45,101 nucleotides of DNA from Mycolicibacterium austroafricanum (GTDB lineage: Bacteria; Actinomycetota; Actinomycetes; Mycobacteriales; Mycobacteriaceae): contig NZ_CACSIP010000049.1 of assembly GCF_902705885.1 (NCBI RefSeq), forward strand, positions 1-45,101, read 5' to 3'. The notes below the pieces were generated by a model. That model had not been told where the DNA came from. It saw nothing but the letters and a program-made list of their open reading frames with translations, and ran no database searches. Below, in pieces: positions 40,375 to 45,101 of this stretch. The number at the start of each line of letters is the position of its first letter. The first letter of the stretch is position 1. The position numbers and the translations under genes are program-made.

Positions 40375-41247
40375 ATGGGTCGCACCGTCGCGGTGATCTG
40401 GCACGCGTCGTTCTGCATCGCCGCCGGTGTCCTCTATTTCTTCTTCGTGCTCCCGCGCACGCCCGAGCTTCTCGGGCAGACCTCACCCACCCTGGGCACA
40501 GTGCTGCGCATCGTCACCGGTGCGCTGATCGGCCTGGCGGCGCTGCCCGTGGTGTTCACGCTGCTGCGCACCCGACGGCCGGAATTCGGCACCCCGGCGC
40601 TGGCGCTGAACCTGCGCACGGCGTCGATCGGTCTGCATGCCGCCGCTGGACTGCTCATCATCGGCACCGCGATCAGCGAGATCTGGCTCTCCCTCGACGA
40701 CGCCGGACAGTGGCTGTTCGGGATCTATGGCGCGGCAGCCGCCATGGCGTTGCTGGGCATGTTCGCCTTCTACCTGGCGTTCGTCGCCGAGTTGCCGCCG
40801 CCACCGCCCAAACCGTTGAAGGCCAAGAAACGCAGAAGCCGGCTGGGCCGCAAGAACGCGGCGGTGGACGAATCGGCCGAGGACGAATCGGCCGAGGACG
40901 AATCGGCTGGGGACGAATCGGTCACGGCCACCGCGGACGACGACGAGCCGGCCGAGGATGCCTCGGAGGTCACCGAATCGTCAGGGGATTCCGAATCCGC
41001 GGACGATGTCGAGACCCCTGAGGTTCCTGAGGTCCCGCAAACCCCCGACGAGGAGCCGGTCACGGCCGGTCAGGCATCCGACGAACCGGCCGCCGACGCC
41101 CAGACCAGCCCGCAGACCTCGGATGATGCCGACGATGTGGACGCCGAACGCACCAACGGCACGTTCCGGAATCGGCGGCCGACCGGCAAGGAAAAGTCCC
41201 CGGGTAGACGTAAACGGACCCGTGGCGGCGTTGCTGTCGAGGACTGA
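40375..41247 (+). CDS. lucA: LucA-like transmembrane protein (Rv3723 homologue)
   Basis: 290 residues from the ATG at 40375, with strong ribosome site GAGGAGGGG. Four membrane helices in the first 140 residues (FCIAAGVLYFFFVLP; VTGALIGLAALPVVFTLL; ASIGLHAAAGLLIIGTAI; GIYGAAAAMALLGMFAFYLAF). A basic stretch (KPLKAKKRRSRLGRK) follows, then a long acidic, Ser/Glu/Asp-rich tail ending with basic RRPTGKEKSPGRRKRTR. Rv3723, in the same place after tRNA-Ser, is LucA, which stabilises Mce1 and Mce4 and so coordinates fatty acid and cholesterol import. Assignment rests on position and topology. Confidence 0.82.
   Translation: MGRTVAVIWHASFCIAAGVLYFFFVLPRTPELLGQTSPTLGTVLRIVTGALIGLAALPVVFTLLRTRRPEFGTPALALNLRTASIGLHAAAGLLIIGTAISEIWLSLDDAGQWLFGIYGAAAAMALLGMFAFYLAFVAELPPPPPKPLKAKKRRSRLGRKNAAVDESAEDESAEDESAGDESVTATADDDEPAEDASEVTESSGDSESADDVETPEVPEVPQTPDEEPVTAGQASDEPAADAQTSPQTSDDADDVDAERTNGTFRNRRPTGKEKSPGRRKRTRGGVAVED
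40867..40920 (+). repeat. 15-base tandem repeat in lucA tail
   Basis: Three complete and one partial copy of GACGAATCGGCCGAG (encoding DESAE) start at 40867, 40882, 40897 and 40912; the third copy differs at its end (GCTGGG). Likely variable in number between strains. Confidence 0.85.
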
Positions 41248-41293
41248 GGGACCGGCACGACATCGACAGCGGCCGTCAGCGCAGCCACTATTG

Positions 41294-42316
41294 ATGGGTA
41301 TGGGCCCGTATCCCTCACTCAGACGCCTGCTCATCGCGCTCGTCGCGGTCCTGGCGCTCGTGGCACCCGCGGCACCCGCGGCCGCCGCACCGGGCGATGT
41401 CCTCGCGGCGGCGTCACAGGCCGAGCCGTCGGTGGTCCGCATCGACACCGCAGTCGATTACCAGGGCGTGATCGGACTCGGCACCGGGATCGTCCTCGAT
41501 CCCGGCGGGCAGGTACTCACCAATTTCCACGTGGTCCAGGGTGCTGACCGGATCACCGGCACCGTCGGCGGACGGCCCTACCCGGCCACCCTGGTCGGTT
41601 ACGACCGCGGGCGCGACGTCGCGGTCATCCAGCTGATCGGTGCCGCCGGACTGCCCGCGGCGGCCATCGGCGACGCGAACGTGCTGGTACCGGGCGAGCC
41701 CGTGGTGGCGCTCGGCAACTCCATGGGCACGGACCGACCGCTGACCCGCGAGGTCGGCACCGTGACCGGATTCGGCCGCACCGTCAACGCCGAGGACACC
41801 CTGACCGGCATCTCCGACGAGCTGACCGGCCTCATCGAGATCGCCGCACCGGTGCGCGCCGGCGACTCCGGCGGCCCGGTGGTCAACGGAGCCGGTCAGG
41901 TCGTCGGCCTCACGACCGCGGCATCGGTGAACTTCCGGATGGGTCCCGGCGGCAAGGGGTTCGCGATCCCGATCAACGACGCGATGGGCGTTGCCGACCA
42001 GATCCGCGCCGGAATCCGCTCCGACACGGTCCACATCGGTCCGCCCGTACTCCTCGGTGTCGGCGTCCGCACCACTCCCCGCGACGAGCCCGGTGTGTTC
42101 GTCCAGGAGGTGATGCGGGGCGGCCCCGCCGACCTGGCAGGACTGCTGGACGGCGACATCCTGATCGCCCTCGACGGCACCACGCTGGACTCGACGAACA
42201 CGTTGACCTCGGTGCTCGACCGGCACTACCCGGGAGACGCGCTGGAGCTGGTGTGGATCGACCGCGCGGGACAGACGCGCACCAGCGTCGCGGTGCTGAC
42301 CCCCGGAGTGAATTGA
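41294..42316 (+). CDS. exported trypsin-like serine protease with PDZ domain
   Basis: About 340 residues from the ATG at 41294 (a second in-frame ATG at 41300 is equally possible). Signal peptide RRLLIALVAVLALVAPAAP with cleavage near AAA at 30-33. Catalytic triad His79 (TNFHVVQG), Asp108 (GRDVAVI) and Ser192 (AGDSGGPV). PDZ-like domain from about 255 (LGVGVRTTPRDEPGVFVQEV, GLLDGDILIALDG). HtrA/PepA type, possibly envelope quality control or processing; substrate unknown. Follows lucA by 46 bases. Confidence 0.9.
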   Translation: MGMGPYPSLRRLLIALVAVLALVAPAAPAAAAPGDVLAAASQAEPSVVRIDTAVDYQGVIGLGTGIVLDPGGQVLTNFHVVQGADRITGTVGGRPYPATLVGYDRGRDVAVIQLIGAAGLPAAAIGDANVLVPGEPVVALGNSMGTDRPLTREVGTVTGFGRTVNAEDTLTGISDELTGLIEIAAPVRAGDSGGPVVNGAGQVVGLTTAASVNFRMGPGGKGFAIPINDAMGVADQIRAGIRSDTVHIGPPVLLGVGVRTTPRDEPGVFVQEVMRGGPADLAGLLDGDILIALDGTTLDSTNTLTSVLDRHYPGDALELVWIDRAGQTRTSVAVLTPGVN

Positions 42317-42349
42317 TTCAAACCCGTCGGGCGTGACCCCACGGAACCC

Positions 42350-42355
42350 TATGCT
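42350..42355 (+). promoter_or_regulatory. -10 hexamer of the DapB-like gene (leaderless)
   Basis: TATGCT ends 6 bases before the GTG at 42362. Confidence 0.55.
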
Positions 42356-42361
42356 GAGCGA

Positions 42362-43432
42362 GTGCACAACAATGTTTCGTACCGGGTGATCCAGTGGACG
42401 ACGGGAAACGTCGGAAAGAGCTCGGTCGCCGCGATAGCGAAGCACCCGAGCCTGGAATTGGTCGGCTGCTACGCCTGGTCCGACGACAAAGCCGGTCGTG
42501 ATGTCGGTGAGCTGGTCGGCATCGACCCTCTCGGGGTGACGGCCACCAACGACGTGGACGCCCTACTGGCGCTCAAGCCCGATGTGGTCGTCTACAACCC
42601 GATGTGGATCAACGTCGACGAGCTGGTGCGGATCCTGGAAGCCGGGGTGAACGTCGTGGCGTCCGCATCGTTCATCACCGGACACAACCTGGGTGACGAC
42701 CGGGACCGGCTCGCCGACGCGTGCTCGCGCGGAGGATCGACCCTCTTCGGCTCAGGCGTCAGCCCCGGCTTCGCCGAAATGCTGGCGATCGTGGCCGGCA
42801 CCGCGTGCGACCGCATCGACAAGGTCACCATCGCCGAATCCGCGGACACCACGCTCTACGACTCCCCCGAGACCGAGCGACCCGTCGGCTTCGACATGGC
42901 CATCGATGATCCGGACCTGCAGCCGATGGCCGCCAAGGGCACCGCGGTGTTCGCCGAAGCCGTGCAACTGGTCGCGGACGCGCTGGGCATCGAGCTCGAC
43001 GACATCACCTGCATCTCCGAGTACGCCCAGACGACGGAGGATCTGCCGATGGCGTCCTGGACCATCAAAGCCGGACGTGTGGCGGGCGTCTTCGCCAGCT
43101 GGCAGGGCATCGTCGACGGCAAGACCGTCATCGACATCAACGTCCGCTGGAAGAAGGGCCAAACCCTGGAGCCGGACTGGCAGCTCGACGGCGACGGCTG
43201 GAAGATCACCATCGACGGCCGGCCGACGGTCAACATGACGGTCGGCTTCCTGCCACCGCAGGACATGATCGAGAACGCCAAGACGCTCGAGGACTTCTTT
43301 GTTCTCGGCCACATCATGACCGCGCTACCCCCGATCCACGCGATCCCGGCCGTGGTCGCCGCGGCGCCGGGCATCGCGACCTACAACGATCTGCCACTAC
43401 CGCTGCCCCGGGGCATCGTGCCGACTGGCTAA
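42362..43432 (+). CDS. dihydrodipicolinate reductase N-terminal-like NAD(P)-binding protein
   Basis: 356 residues from the GTG at 42362. The start VIQWTTGNVGKSSVAAIAKHP is the Rossmann motif of a large actinobacterial family distantly related to DapB and to 2,4-diaminopentanoate dehydrogenase. VYNPMWINVDELVRILEAGVNVV and GSGVSPGFAEMLAIV are conserved blocks. It is not the lysine pathway DapB, which is about 245 residues with the HHxxK motif that is absent here. Several paralogues occur in mycobacteria, often near lipid and steroid genes. Reaction unknown. Confidence 0.85.
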   Translation: MHNNVSYRVIQWTTGNVGKSSVAAIAKHPSLELVGCYAWSDDKAGRDVGELVGIDPLGVTATNDVDALLALKPDVVVYNPMWINVDELVRILEAGVNVVASASFITGHNLGDDRDRLADACSRGGSTLFGSGVSPGFAEMLAIVAGTACDRIDKVTIAESADTTLYDSPETERPVGFDMAIDDPDLQPMAAKGTAVFAEAVQLVADALGIELDDITCISEYAQTTEDLPMASWTIKAGRVAGVFASWQGIVDGKTVIDINVRWKKGQTLEPDWQLDGDGWKITIDGRPTVNMTVGFLPPQDMIENAKTLEDFFVLGHIMTALPPIHAIPAVVAAAPGIATYNDLPLPLPRGIVPTG

Positions 43433-43435
43433 CCT
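43430..43435 (+). promoter_or_regulatory. -10 hexamer of the EamA gene (leaderless)
   Basis: TAACCT ends 6 bases before the GTG at 43442 and overlaps the stop of the preceding gene. Confidence 0.5.
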
Positions 43436-43441
43436 TGCCGG

Positions 43442-44314
43442 GTGAGCATTCGCGGATGGCTGCTCTTCGCTGCGATGAGCGTCATCTGGGGCATCCCATA
43501 TCTGCTCATCAAGGTTGCGGTAGAGGGACTTTCAGCCCCCGTGCTGGTGTTCGCACGTACTGCGGTCGGTGCGCTGGTGCTGATCCCGCTGACGCTGCGG
43601 CGCTCCGCGTGGGCGCCGGTGCTGGCACATTGGAAGCCGGTGGCAGTGTTCGCGTTTTTCGAGATCATCGCCGCCTGGCTGCTGCTGTCCGACGCCGAAC
43701 GGCTCATCTCCAGCTCGTTGACCGGCCTGTTGATTGCGGCCTCGCCCATCGTCGCGGCGCTGCTCGACCGACTCACGGGGGGCGGTCAGCCGCTGACGGT
43801 GAAGCGGTTGGCCGGGCTCGGGGTCGGGCTGTCGGGGGTCGCCGTGCTCGCCGGCCCCGAGCTGACCGGCGGTAGCGCATGGCCGGTCTCGGAGGTGCTG
43901 ATGGTGGCGGTCTGCTACGCGATCGCACCGCTGGTCGCCGCGCGTTATCTCGGTGACGTGCCGACGATGCCGCTGACGGCCGCCTGCCTCGGCCTCGCCG
44001 CGGTCATCTACGCCGGCCCGGCGGCGGTGACGTGGCCCGACGACGTTCCCGCGCCGCGGGTGATGATCGCGGTGGCGCTTCTCGCGGTGGTCTGTACCGC
44101 GCTGGCCTTCATCGTGTTCTTCGCGCTGATCCGTGAGGTCGGTGCGCCGCGGGCGTTGGTCTTCACCTACGTCAACCCGGCGGTCGCGCTCGCCGCGGGG
44201 GTCATCGTGCTGAACGAACCGCTGACCCCTTGGCACCTCGCCGGTCTGGCGCTGATCCTGACCGGATCGGTGCTGGCGACCCGGCGCCTTGAGCAGAAAA
44301 ATGCGTTGAGCTGA
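43442..44314 (+). CDS. EamA/DMT superfamily transporter
   Basis: 290 residues with ten predicted membrane helices in two EamA repeats: start GWLLFAAMSVIWGIPYLLIKVAV, first repeat ending SGVAVLAGPEL near 140, second repeat from about 150 ending LAGLALILTGSVLATRRL. The WGIPY and FTYVNPAVALAAGVIVLNEPLT motifs are typical of metabolite exporters in the drug/metabolite group. Substrate unknown. GTG start at 43442. Confidence 0.92.
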   Translation: MSIRGWLLFAAMSVIWGIPYLLIKVAVEGLSAPVLVFARTAVGALVLIPLTLRRSAWAPVLAHWKPVAVFAFFEIIAAWLLLSDAERLISSSLTGLLIAASPIVAALLDRLTGGGQPLTVKRLAGLGVGLSGVAVLAGPELTGGSAWPVSEVLMVAVCYAIAPLVAARYLGDVPTMPLTAACLGLAAVIYAGPAAVTWPDDVPAPRVMIAVALLAVVCTALAFIVFFALIREVGAPRALVFTYVNPAVALAAGVIVLNEPLTPWHLAGLALILTGSVLATRRLEQKNALS

Positions 44315-44332
44315 CGTCGCGTCTGCGGTGAC

Positions 44333-44983
44333 ATGGGCCCCATGCCCGCTGCACTCTGGCCGCTCGACGAACTCGCGGTGTCGACACCCCGTCTGACGCT
44401 GCGCTACGTCGACGACGGTCTCGCCGAGCAGATCGCCGAGCTCGCCGCCGAGGGCATCCACGATCCTGCGACCATGCCGTTCTCTGAGCCCTGGACCGAC
44501 GTCGCACCGCCGCAACTGCAATGGAACTCGTTGCGCTACTTCTGGCGGTGCCGCGCCGAAACCACCTTCGAGAGTTGGCATCTCAACTTCGCCGTGCACG
44601 AGCACCGCAACGTCGTCGGTACCTGCACCGTCGACGGCACGCAGTTCCCGTCGATCCGTACGGCGGGCACCGGGTCGTGGCTCGGTCGGCGCTACCAGGG
44701 CCGCGGGCTGGGGCGCGAAATGCGCCAGGCCGCGCTGCATCTGATCTTCGCCGGACTCGACGGCGAACGTGCCACCACCCGGGCGTGGCACGACAACATC
44801 GCCTCGCTGCGGGTCACGCGGTCGTTGCCGTACACCGAGGACGGCGCGGGCAAGGAGCCGCGGCGCGACCACGTCGACACCATGCTGTCGTTCTCGATGA
44901 CGCGTGCGCGGTGGGAGAAAGTGCACCGCAACGACATCGAGATCAGCGGACTAGGACCGACCCGGGAGTTCCTCGGGCTCTGA
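44333..44983 (+). CDS. GNAT family N-acetyltransferase
   Basis: 216 residues from the ATG at 44333 (or ATG at 44342). RimJ/RimL-like GNAT: STPRLTLRYVDDGLAEQIAELA, central ESWHLNFAVHEHRNVVGTCTVDG, acetyl-CoA loop SWLGRRYQGRGLGREMRQAAL, and HDNIASLRVTRSLPY. Acetylates an amine of a small molecule or protein N-terminus; the substrate is unknown. The gene follows EamA by 18 bases and may share its transcript. Confidence 0.88.
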   Translation: MGPMPAALWPLDELAVSTPRLTLRYVDDGLAEQIAELAAEGIHDPATMPFSEPWTDVAPPQLQWNSLRYFWRCRAETTFESWHLNFAVHEHRNVVGTCTVDGTQFPSIRTAGTGSWLGRRYQGRGLGREMRQAALHLIFAGLDGERATTRAWHDNIASLRVTRSLPYTEDGAGKEPRRDHVDTMLSFSMTRARWEKVHRNDIEISGLGPTREFLGL

Positions 44984-44987
44984 TCAG

Positions 44988-45101
44988 CTAGTTGTTGGTT
45001 GTGGTGGGTGGTGATTGGTAGGGGGTGTACCACTTCCATTGGGCGCGTTCGCCGGTGGGTCCGGGATACGGCGGGACTGTCGGTGGTGCTGTGGTGGGTG
45101 G
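44988..45101 (-). CDS. C-terminal tail of an unidentified protein (partial)
   Basis: On the minus strand a frame runs open from the window edge to TAG at 44988-44990, encoding 37 residues rich in Pro and Thr (start PPTTAPPTVPPYPGP, then QWKWYTPYQSPPTTTNN). The other minus frames are less coherent. The composition is that of a mycobacterial exported or low-complexity C-terminus. Too short to name; convergent with the GNAT gene. Confidence 0.5.
   Translation of the reverse strand, partial: PPTTAPPTVPPYPGPTGERAQWKWYTPYQSPPTTTNN

Noticed and set aside
1..45101. CRISPR arrays, insertion sequences, integrase attachment sites
   Set aside because: No regularly spaced repeats, transposase genes or duplicated tRNA ends were seen; the tRNA-Ser gene has no repeated 3' end nearby.

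Overview
The window is chromosomal DNA of a mycobacterium, most likely a fast-growing Mycolicibacterium. It has very high GC, many GTG starts, an mce operon, and a gene order I recognise from the M. tuberculosis Rv3707c-Rv3723 region: DUF4185 gene, asd, ask, leuA, DEDDh exonuclease, murT, gatD, Rv3714c-like gene, recR, ebfC, peptidoglycan amidase, SRPBCC gene, FAD oxidase/fatty-acid methyltransferase pair, dnaX, Rv3722c aminotransferase, tRNA-Ser, and lucA. The species assignment is inference. I see no insertion sequence, phage, CRISPR array or broken gene. No stretch longer than 300 bases lacks a gene; the longest, 24689-24933, holds the leuA leader and its promoter.

Layout. (1) 2-8399: an mce lipid-import operon, yrbEB (5' end cut by the window) then mceA to mceF, nearly all joined by 4-base overlaps. 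No mce-associated (mam/mas) genes follow mceF. (2) 8448-11827: a clade-3 catalase, a proline-rich one-pass membrane protein and a SpoIIM-like membrane protein on the minus strand, then a divergent TetR repressor with a palindromic operator between it and the SpoIIM-like gene. (3) 11824-15246, minus strand: ask, asd and a secreted DUF4185 protein. ask carries an internal ribosome binding site and start for a 172-residue beta subunit. (4) 15354-24688: an accessory block between ask and leuA. It holds a nitroreductase, a three-gene unit (ArsR, AHSA1/SRPBCC, mycothiol-isomerase-like protein), a choloylglycine-hydrolase-like Ntn amidase, and a six-gene operon: type III glutamine synthetase, a glutamate synthase split into three proteins (GlxB, GlxC, GlxD), a sarcosine-oxidase-like FAD enzyme and an XRE-cupin regulator. 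(5) 24779-33544: leuA with a Leu-rich leader peptide and alternating RNA stems, then wall and DNA maintenance genes (murT-gatD, ebfC-recR, amidase, exonuclease). (6) 33626-42316: a BfaA/BfaB-like pair for methyl-branched fatty acid synthesis, a small holin-like membrane protein, dnaX, aminotransferase, SRP RNA, tRNA-Ser(GGA), lucA and a periplasmic trypsin-like PDZ protease. (7) 42362-45101: a dihydrodipicolinate-reductase-like protein, an EamA transporter, a GNAT acetyltransferase, and the tail of an unidentified minus-strand protein.

Themes. Lipid handling links the mce operon, LucA (which stabilises Mce1 and Mce4 importers in M. tuberculosis) and the methyl-branched fatty acid pair. Aspartate-family and branched-chain amino acid synthesis (ask, asd, aminotransferase, leuA) surrounds a nitrogen-metabolism operon with a candidate GlnR box. 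Cell-wall genes form a third group. At least eleven starts, including the leuA leader peptide, have a TAnnnT hexamer ending 6 or 7 bases before the start codon, which predicts leaderless transcripts.

The least described element is the glnT-glxBCD-FAD oxidase-XRE/cupin operon. It resembles the N-methylglutamate pathway but lacks visible partners for complete function, and its FMN subunit lacks the usual 3Fe-4S cysteine motif.
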